A DNA stretch of 64,000 bases from Agapanthus africanus. Its lineage: Eukaryota > Streptophyta > Magnoliopsida > Asparagales > Amaryllidaceae. Below are positions 46,722-59,441 of the stretch, piece after piece. Positions within the stretch are counted from its first letter, which is position 1; each line of letters starts with the position of its first letter. The notes beneath the pieces were generated by a model that worked only from the letters and a program-made list of their open reading frames with translations, did no database searches and had not been told where the DNA came from. The stretch is from positions 134,993,988 to 135,057,987 of the forward strand of contig JASDDO010000001.1 in NCBI GenBank assembly GCA_030015575.1. Direction: 5' to 3'. The translations under genes and the position numbers were made by a program.

Positions 46722-48331
46722 CACTGGACCCCAGAACCCGGCTACTTGTGCTCCCCTTCTTGGGTCTATCCTAATACGGAAAAGTAAATAATATACATCA
46801 ATGGTGACATCATCCTCAACCCGGAAGTGCACCAATAAAAGAATATTACATACAAGTTTTTACTTGAATGAAAATGAAAAACTCTCATCTCACATAAAAA
46901 AACCCGGCTATTCAAACACGACGATCCAATATAACATATCACAGGAACACATAGCATCACATGTCATCAACGTAAGTAAATATGCGTATCCCAATTGTCA
47001 TTGACGTATAGCAACGAAACCGGTGATACACCACATATTACACTTACGGTCGCAGAAAAGAAAAAGAAAACTACAACAGTTGGAATCCGCAACCACCTTA
47101 GACATCATAAACCTGAAATATCTCATACTGCGGATTTCATGCTTAACAATATGAATTTCTTAGATATCGTATGCCTAACAATTATAAACCTGGTATTTTA
47201 GTCTCGATATTGAAAACAATTTCCAATAACAAGTCGGGTAATTCAACAAGATTCCCAACATCCCGATCGAATACTCGTTGGAAACTTTAGTAGACGGTCG
47301 TACCCCCGATGCCGTCGACGAAATGCACTAAGGCGGAACACCGTTGCCGCGAGCACCCGAACAGATACTTTAGGCTACGGGGTTCTCCTACAGTCACTTG
47401 GTCGGGGTTATGTGGCATGGCTATCTAATAATGTTACCCGGCGAGTATCCGCGTACGCTACGTGATTGCGACGGACTTTTGATCACATCAAAATCCCGTG
47501 GCAATCGATCAACTGAGACTAAATTGCTAGATTTATAAAATTCAATTATTGTGGATTCCAAGTATTGTATCACAATCAACTAGACGATGTTAAACATTTC
47601 GATCAAATCAACAAACACCTTCATCTCCCTAAGAGCTCAACACTTGAGCAAAGTTGAAATACCCAAAACGTGCCACAGTACCTATGGTCCAGCCGTAGAA
47701 GGGTCAAACCAACGCCTCACCTATGGCACCGCGGAACTACGGCAAACCCTAAGGTTCGATCGCGGTTCCGTGGGTATAGAATCGAGTTAAGGTTCTTGTT
47801 CTTCTAGAGGGTCCATAGACTTACTTGCACGACCATTGAATATACTCAACTTAGAAAACTCCAACTCTTGGAAAACTTCAGAGGGGGTCATGAGGCGATG
47901 TTTGAAGATCGTTCGAAATGTTAAACATCATCAAGGTTACCATTACAATGTTAGAAATGTACGACTACGAAACACTCCGTATTAGTCCTGTATCAAAATT
48001 TACATCACATGAACTTTTGGACTAAATAAACAATACCTGAAACCCCAAAATAAGCATACCAGAGCACAGAACCAAAACGAGACAAAAAGGAGTCACAATG
48101 GCCGGCCTCCTCGGATTATTTGGGAAAGTGCTCCGGTCAAAACCGAGCAATTGCTCTCGTTTTTGTTCTGTACACTATATTTATCATATACATGACTCTG
48201 CAATTGTTTAAAAAATTTTTACAGACGTTTTCAAAATCGACAGAGAGCAAAAATGCAGGGTTGCAGAAATCGTATTTTACGGATTTTTTTCGTTTTCGTA
48301 TTGTTTCTAACATCGTCTAAGTTTCTAGTTA

Positions 48332-48343
48332 GGCTTTGATACC
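48332..48343 (-). other. Primer binding site of copia D (decayed)
   Basis: The minus strand reads GGTATCAAAGCC, one G-to-A change from the initiator-Met site, next to the LTR at 48345. Confidence 0.82.
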
Positions 48344-48344
48344 T

Positions 48345-50525
48345 TGTTGGGATTTCCTCAGCACCTAGCCTAGGGTTTGCAAGCATCAAGCATGCCACAA
48401 CTATAATTTTAGGGGGTGCTAAGCAAACATCCAAGGAATCATACTAGAAAACTAGGGTAACAAAACATGTAATCAAACATCACATAAGAAGTGAATAAGA
48501 AATACAACCTTTGTAGATCGGTCCTTCACTTTTAAAGCTCCGTGTAGTCGTCCCTTCCCTCCAAGCATCGATCTCCCGGACTCAAGTTGGACTCCACAAA
48601 GCGTAGTGATCAAGCATGCTTGAAGACTTCGAGGCCGAAGATGATCTACGTCGAGGGAACTCAAGCACAAGCTACCTCTTCACAAAGTGATGAACTTTGT
48701 GAAGCAAACACCCTAAATTAAATGGCAAGTAGTAGAGGATGATAGAGTAGGAATTTTGCTCACTTTGGATTTGATTTTCTCACATGGATTCTTCATCTAC
48801 TAAAACCCTAGAGAGCTTGAGAGATGAAGAAGAAGATGAAGATAAAAACAACAAAGGAATGCGAATGAGGTTAGATTTGCAACCATGGTGAGTTAGTGTC
48901 ATACACTTAACCATTGTAGAGACTTAACCATGGGTTATGATAAGTGATTGGGTTTATAAATATCTTTAATAAAACAAAAAAGTGGACTAAGTCAATGAAG
49001 CTTTACAAGCGTCTACAAGCTTCAAGCCATGACTTAATCTCCACTAATTTGAATTACTAAATATAAATAAAACCCTAATTCTTATCATGGTCATGGTATG
49101 AGTCCTACACACACAAGTTGCATATATAACCTTGCATGATACATAATATATATCACATATATAAAATGCGTACATAAGTGAGAAAAAGAAAAGGTCAAGT
49201 GAGCAATATTGGTTAATGTAAATTCATATATCAAATATATATAATTATACATTAAATCATTAAATCAACACTTGATTTAATGATCCGACTATATTATATA
49301 TAACCGACTAATATTAAATGCAATAATTTATCGAATCAACACTTGATTCGATAACCCGGCTACATCACATATAACCGACCGATGTCACATATCGCGAGAA
49401 TAGAATACGATATCACATATCGTATTAATCTCGGTCCCGCACATATCATATATGTGCTCCTACTCTGTTTCGCTTGAGCCAGGAAACCTCTGTGTAGGAC
49501 TCTAATGACTCTTCAATACGATGGCAGTAGGTGGTGATCATATCAGTCACCCACAAGACGCAAGCGGTCTGCTAAACGTAACGGCCATCCGGGTATTGAG
49601 CGATCAGAAGATCAACAAGCAAGCCTGCTTATACTCCTGCAAATCCAATCAGTAACACTACAGTACAGTCCGGTCTCTTCGTCTGATATGTTGCATATCT
49701 CGTCTAGTGGTGGTAAACATCAGACCCCAGTAACTTGATAAGTCATGCAGATGTAAGGTCCATAACGGTTCGAGGAACTACTGATAACACTTACCAGTAG
49801 ATCTCAGCAACCCTGGCCAGGGATTTCCTGTTATGGCCAATCGAGCATAGCGCAACATCAACACCTAATACCGGGAGAGACGAATCCCCTCCTATCGCTT
49901 ATTGCCTCCATGTGATTCGGGATTGTACCCAAAAACCACCTGTTTTCATGACTCAGTAGAGCCGTGGTAGGGTAGAAATCAAAGCACAGTAGGAGACACA
50001 TAAGACTCTATGGCGATCTCGGATCTACAGACTAAGCTGTACCAGTGTCACCAGAGAACTGCTATCTGACGTGAGGTATAATACCATCTAGGAGTTCTCG
50101 GCGAGTCCGTTCAGTGTACCTAGTCTCCACTGAGCACCCGTATACCATCTCTGATGTCAAACACCAATGGATATGGGATCATCCATCGCCCATCGCATAG
50201 GTCGAGAAGCTATACGCTAGTCTACTCTGAAATATTGATGCCCTGTTTCGATATTCTCTCGACTAGGAACATTTAAAGGATGTACTCATAGACTACCCAG
50301 ACCCCACTAGTATGATCTCTATCATAATCCTGGTAGTCAAGTACATATCGTAAGGGCTTTATCAACATGTAACATAAAGATATCGAGTGTACATGTTAAG
50401 ATAAAAAGCAACCAGATAACATACTATCATGTCGAGCAAGAAAGTCCTACCTATGTATGTCCAAGCATGCACTATAATATACATCATATGTACAATAATG
50501 GCCTCTAGAGCATACATATAACTAA
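48345..50525 (-). repeat. LTR shared by copia D and H (2181 bp)
   Basis: It starts TGTTGGGATTTCC beside D's primer site and ends ATAACTAA beside H's polypurine tract. It therefore serves as 5' LTR for D and 3' LTR for H. It holds both dyads (49259-49281 and 49330-49352). The terminal CA has decayed. Confidence 0.9.
49259..49352 (-). promoter_or_regulatory. Paired dyads in D/H LTR
   Basis: ATTAAATCAA/TTGATTTAAT (49259-49281) and ATCGAATCAA/TTGATTCGAT (49330-49352) are both perfect 10-bp dyads around CAC. The two differ at two arm positions, with matching changes on the opposite arm. Confidence 0.65.
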
Positions 50526-50536
50526 AATCTCCCACT

Positions 50537-53425
50537 TGCACTAGGGCCATATGTTGTAGTATCCAATACCCAACAATCAGCAGTGGTTGTAGTATCTCAT
50601 AATCAACCATCCCATAATAGTCTCTCTTGGGAAAATGCCTTTGTGAGTGGATCCGCCATGTTGTCCTCTAAGTCTACTCTCCAAACCTCGATCTCCCTGG
50701 AGATCAACCATCTACATAATCAGGTGATACTACCTTAGAATATGTATGGGTCACTGACGGGACGGGGGTTCCTAGGCCAAAGCCACAACTCCATTGTCAC
50801 ACAATGGTAGGAACCAAGTTCAACTCATGAAAAAATATATACCCAGACTGCCTCTTTGGTAGCATCGCTAGTAGTGATACATTCAGCCTTTATCGTCTAG
50901 TTTGCCACGGTATCTAGGTTGTAACTCTTTCAACATACTGTCCCTCCACCGAGGGTAAAGACAGTGCCCATGACTGACTTTCAGTCAACCTTATCACCCT
51001 AGAAGCTATCTAGTGATTCTTCCCAGGATTGATTGATACATTCTCACTACACCTAGTGAGAATCCTAAAATCCACTTAGATCTATCTCATAGATCCAAAA
51101 CCCCGGATTTAGGAGGTATTACATTGATCCTATATGGAGAATCCTTGTAATGAGAGGAGATTGACCGAGTGTAGCATAGGAAATACCTTCCCTATCAAGA
51201 GTATGTCATCAACATACTATACGAGGAAGACCACCTTACTCTTTACTACCCTTTTGTATATACAAGGTTCATCCTACATTTTGATGAAGTCAAACGCTTT
51301 GACTACCACATCAAAAACAGATGTTCCAACTCCGCGATACCTGCTTTATTCTGTAAAGCAATATGCACATGTTTCCGCTGCTCCCACTGTCTACGAAGCC
51401 CTCTGACTGTGTACTTATAGACACTATCTTCTGAATCAATATTTAGAAAAGCAGTCATGACACCCAACCGCCAGATATCGTAGTCATAGTATGTAGCAAT
51501 GGCAAGTAGGATTTGGATGGACTTAAGCATAGCTTTGAAAGTCTCAATTTTTCCATCTACACCAAGTAATCTTCTCAAGATATACTTGCTCCTGATGGGG
51601 ATTTAACCCTTCAGATAAAGCAACCAAAGTCCATACTTTGTTGGTGTATATGGATTCCATCTCAGATCGCTTAGCATCCAGTCATCCTTACAGAGTCGCC
51701 ACTCTTGATGGCCTGCTCAAAACTAGTTGGGCCATCATCTCATGATGCAATTCTCGCTCCCACTGTCATCGAGAAACCGAAGTATCTCTCAGGCGGATGA
51801 GGAACCCTACCAGATCGGTGGAGAGGCTGGGGTTCGTCGGGAGCTATTGAATCCTCTGGTTCTACCAAATCATCAGCTGTAGTTTGTATAGCTGGAACTT
51901 ATTCCAGTTCTACCTCATGACCACAAATTTCTTTCCATACAAATTCTTTTTTCTAAAAAAAGGTGGCATGCCGAGAAATAAAACACCTTTTGTTCCTCGG
52001 TGCGGTAGAAGATATTCCCTTGCGAATGCTTGGGATATCCAACAAACTGCTACAGAACTAACCTTGCCTCGAGCTTGTCCGGATTTTGTTTTTAGACATA
52101 GGCCGGACAACCCAAAATCTTAACTTGCTTAAGACATGGGCTCTTCCCATTCCATATCTTATATGGAGTGGTAGGCACCTGATTTGGTTGGAACCGAATT
52201 CAATAGGTATGCAGCTTCACAAGTGCATAACACCCAAAGAAAATAGGCAACTCAGTAGTACTCATCATAGAGCGCACCATATCTAATAGGGTGCGACTGC
52301 TCTGCCCCGATACACCATTGTGCTGTGGTGTACACGGAGGAGTAATACTGAGAGAGAATCTCATTCTCTTTTAGAATAGTCCAGGATCTCCATGCTCAAG
52401 TATTCTCCTCCCCGATCTCATTAAAGGACATAATACTTATACCCGTTTTGGTTTTCTACTTCTAACTTATATTCTTTGAATTTCTCAAAAGCTTTAGACT
52501 TGTGTTTCAACTGAAACATATGTCCGAATCTTGAGAGATCATCAGTGAATGTAATGAAGTACAAAGAACCAGTTTTGGCATATGTAGACAGGGGACCACA
52601 TACATCATCATGTATCAATCCCAAGTGTTCACTAACTCTTTCTCTGTTTCAAGTAAACGAAGCTATGGTCATTTTATCTTTGTGACATGACTGGCAAGTT
52701 TCACAAGATATAAATTCAAACTGGTTTAAATATGCACCTTAATGTAACTCATCTAGTCGGGTCGCATTGATATGACCTAGTCTACAATGCCACAAGAAGG
52801 ATTCGTTCATTTCTGAACTCTTCCTCCAATGTGTGTTCTGTACGTTAAGAACTGTGGTTTGATTTAGAACGTATATGGTATTAGATAACGTGCCTGAACC
52901 AATCAACTTTTGATATAGGAAATGTTCAAAACATTATCCAACAATACAAAATTATATCCTTCTTTACTAAATAAAGAGACTGATATGATGTTGTTTATCA
53001 GGTTCGGTATCTAATAACATTCATTCAGAGTCAATGTATTTAGTAATACAATGCGATAACTGCCAACTGATTTGGCTGTAACATTTGCACCAATCTCTAT
53101 ACTTAGAGACATATCACCCTATTCTCAGTTCTCTACATATCTGTAGCCCATGTAATAGATTACATATGTAGGATCCTGATCCGGTATCTCATACCCAGGA
53201 CATAGAAGATATTGAGAAACAGTTCTCGGTAATGAACACACCCGAAGAAGATGTATCAACATGTACTTTCTTCGTTTGGGCGGCACGGGAATCCTGGTAA
53301 TCCCCTATTTCCTACTCGATCTTATAACAATTATAAGTTGGAGCGGGACCAACGTTGCCCGGCTCAGTATAATAAACGGGTTCGGTCAATACATCCATAT
53401 TATTATCTTGATTATGGCGTGGTAT
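50537..53425 (-). pseudogene. Broken gag-pol of copia H (gag-deleted, start codon lost)
   Basis: RNase H survives as traces (50630-51000). RT patches lie at about 51180-51580 (YYDYDIW, TAFLN). Integrase is readable at 52421-52624 (GLIHDDVCGPLS, FITFTDDLSRF, KSKAFEKFKEYKLEVE), so the first catalytic Asp region is present. The pre-integrase region lies at about 52700-52900. Protease and gag stub have the same gag deletion and the same TGA after the SWV block as D. The gag ATG is ATA (53423-53425). No product is expected. Confidence 0.88.
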
Positions 53426-54090
53426 GGTCGCTACCTGGAGAGAGTGAAAAGAAAACACTCTGCGTGCGCTCTTGTAAGATTAGATTGGTTATATATTTAT
53501 CTAATCAGGATGGCTCCCGCTGTTTTTATCAAATCTTCCTTCAAACCCTAAAAGGAAAAACTAGCCGGGATTAATTACACCCTACAAGTTCGCCAATCTT
53601 TTAGCCAGGCCAGTGCCGGTACTTTGAGGGAGGTTCCCCGTGCTTTCGCAAGGACATAATTAAAATAAACCTCGTTTTCCCAGGGGTGTAACCCCGTTAA
53701 CACCTTTCTAGACACCTACTTGATCGGCTAATTGTAAAGTTCAAAACTCTCCCAGGAATAACAATTACTCGCAGTGGGTATCGGGATCCAGCTATCTCAT
53801 AGAAGGTATGCAATCTCATTACAAATTTCAACACTTGAAATTCCCGATAATGGTTTTTACCCCTAGTACTTATGACCTTGGCTATGGTCAACATATCATA
53901 AGTCCTAGTCAAGTTCTACCCATCATTTCTTGATTAATTAGACACAGCCACATGACCCCGGGCTATGGTCGACATAATCATGTGACTATCCTAACTAATC
54001 ACATCATATGCTTTATAGGAAGATATCACTTAGCTACCGTACACTACGCCTCGGCTATGGTTGACATACGCAGCACGAATACTAAGTACT
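53426..54090 (-). other. Leader of copia H (gag-proximal part)
   Basis: Homologous to D leader 45190-45855, including the GNRA-type hairpin (53638-53653, one mismatch in H). It ends at ACTAAGTACT where element I starts. The last five bases, GTACT, are the presumed target duplication. Confidence 0.85.
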
Positions 54091-54764
54091 TGATCAGTCG
54101 AAAATATTGCATTTTTAACACATCAACTTCCCTACTATTTGCAATCATCTAAAGGTGTTTGGTATAAATATAGCACATATTAGCAATTTGTCTGCAAAAT
54201 ACCAAATAACATGTGTTATACATTATAACCGGCATTTTGAGGGAAATTGAGTGTTTATTACTACACGCATGATCTTTTGTATCAACACTTGTCTCGAGAT
54301 TGTGTGCAGGAAATTCTCCAAGTAAAAGAGCCGGAACTGCTAAAAGTGCTGATAAAATATGTCAAGTCAAAGACTTGAAATCTGACAGTAAACAAGAAAG
54401 TATAAAAATATTCCAGACATCAGGAAAGTGCCATAAATCCAACAGAAGAATTACCTGGAAATTGCATGCAGTAATTCACCAACATGGTCACGGATCCGCG
54501 GCCGAGTCTGCTGAGTTGTCGCGGTTCCGCGGCCTTGTTAACTCATCAGCGCGTCAAATTTCTCCACGTGGCTTCTTGTAATGGCCTAAGCTTCCAGAAG
54601 ACTCTCAAAGAGCACGTGGCTTCTTCCAGAAGGCTCTGCATAACAAACTCACTCTAGAATATTCCTTGTAACAATCTCATTCTAGAATATTCCCTATAAC
54701 AAACTCATTCTAGAAGGCTCTCTCTAACAACCTAGCTTTGGAGGGAAGATTTAAATGAGGTGGT

Positions 54765-54770
54765 TATAAA
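54765..54770 (+). promoter_or_regulatory. TATA box of LTR I
   Basis: TATAAA in a GGTTATAAAAAGAG context, upstream of a plausible transcribed R region that ends at the poly(A) signal. Confidence 0.5.
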
Positions 54771-55121
54771 AAGAGATCTAGATCTAGGGTTTAGAGGTTA
54801 GACAATTAGTGGTGAGTTAGTTACATTTTTGGAGCCAAAATTCAAATTCAAGTTGAGTGACACAACTTGATACTATAACCCTAGCCCAAATTCAAATCCA
54901 AAGCCAAATCAAGATCATTTTGAGAAGCAAATCAAGCAAGCAACCATCGATCCTTTATCCACGAGGCCAATCTTCATCCGAGCAAGAGATCCACGACGAT
55001 CCGCGACTCATGGAGATCGAGCGGAGCGAACTTCGACGGATCTACTTACCTCTTCAATGGAGCGATCGAGAGCAACTCTTGTAACCTCGAATTGAGGGAA
55101 TGTGTAATTAGTCGTCGACTT

Positions 55122-55127
55122 AATAAA
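55122..55127 (+). terminator. Poly(A) signal of LTR I
   Basis: AATAAA 352 bp downstream of the TATA box, followed by T-rich sequence. It marks a likely R/U5 boundary. Confidence 0.45.
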
Positions 55128-55297
55128 GGTCATAATTGCAATTCTTGCTTTCTTTACATTCTTGCGTTATGAAACTTCTTGATTCTTGATTCATTAATTT
55201 TCAAGATGTGTGAGTGAAATCTCCGCTTGTAGAGGATTCGAGAGAATCGGTAGATCTAGTGATGATAAAATGTTAATACTAATTTTAAGTCTTATGA

Positions 55298-58200
55298 TGT
55301 CACGACCCAAAAGAGCACGTGACTGGCCCTTGAACCATATGAAGTCTATAGGACCACATCTGATCCAAGTAAGCCAAAAGCCCAGAAATCTAAAACCATT
55401 TAAAGAGTAAATAAGGAAAACTGGTTTTAAGAAGTAAAGAAATCGTGTTTCGAAAATCCAAGTTTTTAAATAACTAAGCCGAATATGTATTTTTAAAATG
55501 TGTAACCTTTCCTGAAAATTTCGGCAGAGTTTCCTTTGTAAAAACTGGCCCCGAACGAGGTACAACAAGAATAATATATATGAAATGATAAAAGGCATCC
55601 CCAAGTGGGAGCTAGCTCTTCGTCAAACGACGGTCACAACCACGCAAGCAATAATAATATACAACGCCAAAGGGCGAGGATCAAAACCCAAAAAGAACTC
55701 AAAACAGCCAGAAAACCGTAATACTACAAGCACGACTCTAAGGTCGAAATAATACAACACTGTTTTCTAAGTCTGAAACAATATACAAGTTTTGGTTGAT
55801 GGAATTCTAGATACAATGAATAATACATGAACAATGGCGGTTCTGATACAAAAGAACCCACCTACCCAAGCAAGTCACCCATAAGGCAGCAGTGTGCCAG
55901 AAATGCCGCTATGGAATCCGTACGGCAACACCTGCAAGAACTGTGGCACAACGGGGGTGAGTTGCCAACTCGTGAATAGAAAACATCTACAAGCAGAGAT
56001 CGAATGCATGACCCATCCTAGGTCAATACGATCAGATGTATATAAACCTCAAAATGAATAAAGCTGAAGCATGCTAAACTGGCAATGTAATCTCTATACA
56101 TGAGTGTAGTGCCAAGTGCTCGTGTTAGTGCCTCAGGTAATAGCATATTATAAAGGTGGGGTATGATCAATGTAATCAAATCTGCATATACGTGGATCCC
56201 GTCCACTCGTCACCCCATGACAATAACCGCCATGCATGTAAATATCATCAGCATATGCATGGGAATAATATGAGGATATAAACCATCTGTGTCCCTCGCG
56301 ACACGTCAAAATCATGGAACCGGAGTGCCCAGCATCGACACTCGAAAACATCATGAAAACTGTGCCAAGCATCGGCACGTAAATCCTCATATATCGGGCT
56401 CCGTCATTCCGGATCGGCCCACGGGCTCTGTCTGCGGTATCGGCCCTCGGCCCCGGCAGTACGCCCATATCCATCTATCGACTCTGGTCGGTATCCTCCG
56501 GATAACCGCCAGGTCCAACAAATCACCGGTAGGTACTCGCCACCCTGCCAGGCTCATCGTCTACTCCACGAAAAACATTTCTTGCCCCGGGGAACCATAC
56601 CGGGTCCACCATGTACCCGCAATCGGCCTCATCCGCCTCCTCGAATCGGGTTTCACATGTCGCTCTCAGCACCGAGAAAACACATGGTGGACGCACTAAA
56701 ATATCATATCAAGGGTAACCGGGTTTTTAAAACAATTTCACATTCTCTTTTGAAATATCCACGGTTCCCAAATCCAGAAATATCATGGAAACAACATATC
56801 TCAATGCGTATAATCAGAAAGCATGATGCATGCGACATGTAAAACAAATATAAGCATATCGGTCTGTCATACAAGAATCATATCCTGAATGCAACAGTAC
56901 TACAGTGTAGTGACATGGCAATTATCGATGATGAAGTGTGTGAGCCGGCAAACAAGTGTACGTGGAACATACGCATCATCGATAATGGTGCTGGTGTCCT
57001 AGCAGCATGACTGAAATATATCAACAATACAAGCGATGCAATGCAAATAGCATGAATATGCGGAATCGAATAATCAACGCAACAGTAAAGAACCTGCCTC
57101 AATAGATATATCCTGCAACCTTGCCTTTTGAAATAAGACGAATCAGGGCTTTTGGTAAAATAAGGGCTACGGTATTTTAAGAAAAGATGCGTCATTTGAA
57201 AATATTCGTATAAACCCTTCTGCCTATCTTTAAAATATCCCCGATTCGTTAGTTTTGAAATAGGTATGACTCGGGTCTAGTCTAACGCCTACTATGTGAA
57301 CTACGAACCCAACAATCAAGTCAACCGGGAGGGGTATGGAAACTACCTAAATCTGAGTCGATATACATATATATATATAGTCGGTGATCTCGCCTCAATA
57401 GTATCACGTAAGATACAGTATATCATATAACATCCTCGAGTCATGAGTGCGGATCTAACATCAATATAAAGCTCGTACGGTAAACCGTCGTACGGCATCC
57501 CAATAGCTGGGTACGGGTCAATATCATATTCATCTCAACACATATCCGGTATCACTACTATCATATCACATCACAAAAACGAACTCTGTCATATCGCCGA
57601 ATCTCACGGCCTCAATCAAATCTCATCGACTCATCTCAATCTCATGTATCATCCTCAATCCCGTATATGAACACATAGTCCCATACCCATATGTAGATAT
57701 ACACCTCCAAATACGCACGGAGTCAAGCGAAAGAATGCATGCAAGTATATGTGTATGTGTATGTGTGGGTGCAACCACTACTTTAGGGTTTCGCACTATA
57801 CTAAACCAATACATCCTTATCACCAATAATACCATTATTACCATCAATAATCCTAAACAACACATAATAAATATATGTGTGTATACGTATTCGTATACAT
57901 CACCACGGACTGCGGGGGTGCTATACGCCATCCACCCGACTTCTCCCCGTAGATATAAATCTACTCACCTTACTTCTCGTATGCCAATGCCGATGTCGCT
58001 ATCTTCATCTTCTTTGCCTCAACATCACCTAGGGTACCTACAAGTATATCACAATGCTAAAGCACATGAAAATCACATCGGAAACCAAAATAGCACACGC
58101 TACTCACATAGGTAAAAACCTATCGTCTCGCATGTAAACATATTCAATATCCACTTGTCGTTGACGTCCAAACGCCACCCGACAGGAACGAAACAGCAAA

Positions 58201-59424
58201 TACCAAAATCCATACTAAAACAAGTCGTAAACCATGCACCAACATAGGAAAATCATCCCAGATTTTACCCTAGATGGAATCAGTCAAAACTAGACATACC
58301 CAGGGTCAAGACTAGAGGAATTAGGGCCATGCACAAAAATCGAGGCAATTCCCTCCTGCTTTGGCCGCAATTTGAGGCCAGAAAGAATAAATTGGCGGCC
58401 TCACCTTGGAGTTGGGGGCTAGGGTTTGGTGTGGTGGTTCCATGGTGCCTGCACATCTCACTGTCAACTCAGTTTTATTTTTGGGGTCTCGGGGTGATAG
58501 CAGATTCCTAAATACGATCACAGATTCACAGTTTTCCCCCGACATCGTCTCATAAATCCGTATTCTGTGTTCTAGTCTCTAGTTTGATCCAATAACACAT
58601 CACCACAGGGGTTCTAAGGTCACAACAAGCCTCAATTTCACTTTGATTTGATGTCTAACCCTAAACCCTAACTAGAATTCTCAAAAGTCCTCAAAACGAC
58701 ACCATATCGACATGAAACTAGAATTGATGCACAAGGAATGAATTACTACCTTAATAGGTCCAGAATTTACCTCCTTTGGCAACTCAAGAAAATTCTTGAG
58801 TTGCTCAAAGTCCTCCAAATCCAATCTTGCTAGGTTCAATGTGTAGCTAGTGAGCTCGGGAACATTTTTTGTGAAGTGGAAATGAGGTTTTGGCTTTGTT
58901 TTCATGGTGGATCTAGGGTTTCATGAAGAGGGAGAGAGAGGGAAAGGGAGCAGCAGCAGCAACAAAGGGGAGGGAGAGGAGAGAGAATGAGAAGGGGAAA
59001 ATGATGGGGAGTGATTCATAAAGTGAGGGTTGACTTGGTCTCTCTCTCTCTCATCATACTTACCTTTTCCTTTTTCCTTCTCACTCCAATAGTGAACCCA
59101 AAAGAATAACCATGGCAAAAGAAATGTAACACAAGTGTAACAAGTGTGGAAAATGATATGTGCACATTTTTGCACAAAAAAGCTAAAAATCCAATTAGCG
59201 ATTTTTAATCGCGATTAACACTAAATTAGTATATAACTAGTCTTAAAAACTTTAAAATGGCATAATTCCATAAAATACCCTATTTTAGAATTTTCCAAAA
59301 TTTTCCAAAATTTTTCACCATTTATTTGTATTTAATTATACCGGAATATTAAAATATTCATTAAAATAATATTAAATTATAAAAATTCCCGAAAATAATA
59401 TTTTATTATTTTGGAAATGTTACA
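55298..59424 (-). repeat. 3' LTR of LARD G (4127 bp)
   Basis: Starts TGTCACGACCC and ends GGAAATGTTACA in window orientation. It contains the conserved hairpin, a tandemly duplicated GGGCCGAT-type segment (near 56400-56465), and a purine-rich tract (about 58927-59000). Closest to solo LTR C. Confidence 0.94.
56921..56986 (-). promoter_or_regulatory. LARD LTR hairpin, copy in G
   Basis: Perfect 13-bp arms ATTATCGATGATG (56921-56933) and CATCATCGATAAT (56974-56986), 40-nt loop. Confidence 0.7.
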
Positions 59425-59441
59425 ATCTACCCCCCTTAAAG
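59425..59441 (-). other. Polypurine tract of LARD G
   Basis: Minus strand CTTTAAGGGGGGTAGAT next to the 3' LTR, matching the tract at 21111-21128. Confidence 0.9.

Larger units (their letters stand above)
45188..48331 (-). other. Non-coding leader of copia D (3.1 kb)
   Basis: Homologous along its length to the E leader, including the duplicated segment (about 45974-46223), the two-part stem-loop (46688-46721), the GNRA-type hairpin (45400-45415), the module shared with LARDs (about 47570-47890) and a GC-rich inverted repeat (arms near 47730-47737 and 47765-47772). No credible gene. Confidence 0.8.
43670..50525 (-). mobile_element. Copia D: deleted gag-less copia, tandem with H
   Basis: In minus order: LTR (48345-50525), primer site, 3.1-kb leader, gag stub and protease start, then a deletion that removed pol and half of the left LTR (43670-44714). 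The right LTR is also the 3' LTR of H, so D and H form an LTR-internal-LTR-internal array. D entered copia A's LTR at 43669/43670; the presumed left duplication is TGGTC. The two D LTRs are alike over their common part, with roughly 2-3% difference. Confidence 0.88.
50526..54090 (-). mobile_element. Copia H: internal region of second tandem copia unit
   Basis: It begins with the polypurine tract (AAGTGGGAGAT, minus) at the shared LTR. It runs through degenerate RNase H, RT, integrase, pre-integrase, protease and gag stub into the leader. It is cut at 54090 by element I. The part overlapping D (from about 52955) is some 94% alike by eye. Confidence 0.88.
54091..55297 (+). mobile_element. LTR fragment I, probably gypsy-type
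   Basis: It begins TGATCAGTCG right after copia H's leader. It holds a TATA box (54765-54770) and, 352 bp later, AATAAA (55122-55127), the U3-R-U5 order of an LTR. The opening (TTGCATTTTTAACACATC) resembles Tat/Athila-type gypsy LTRs as I remember them, a weak assignment. It has a GC-rich CCGCGG inverted stretch at 54492-54543. LARD G interrupts it after TATGA (55293-55297). Its end and any internal region lie right of the window. Two small open frames inside are not credible genes. Confidence 0.6.

Noticed and set aside
54300..55084. Two small plus-strand frames as host genes
   Set aside because: They lie inside an LTR with TATA and poly(A) signals, have no recognisable domain, and the second spans the transcribed leader of that LTR.
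58653..58672. Telomere-like CCCTAAA repeats
   Set aside because: Only two units are present, inside a LARD LTR. Longer runs would be needed for an interstitial telomere.
58921..59175. Serine/proline-rich minus-strand protein
   Set aside because: It is low-complexity sequence from the CT-rich part of the LARD G LTR, with no counterpart frame in solo LTR C.
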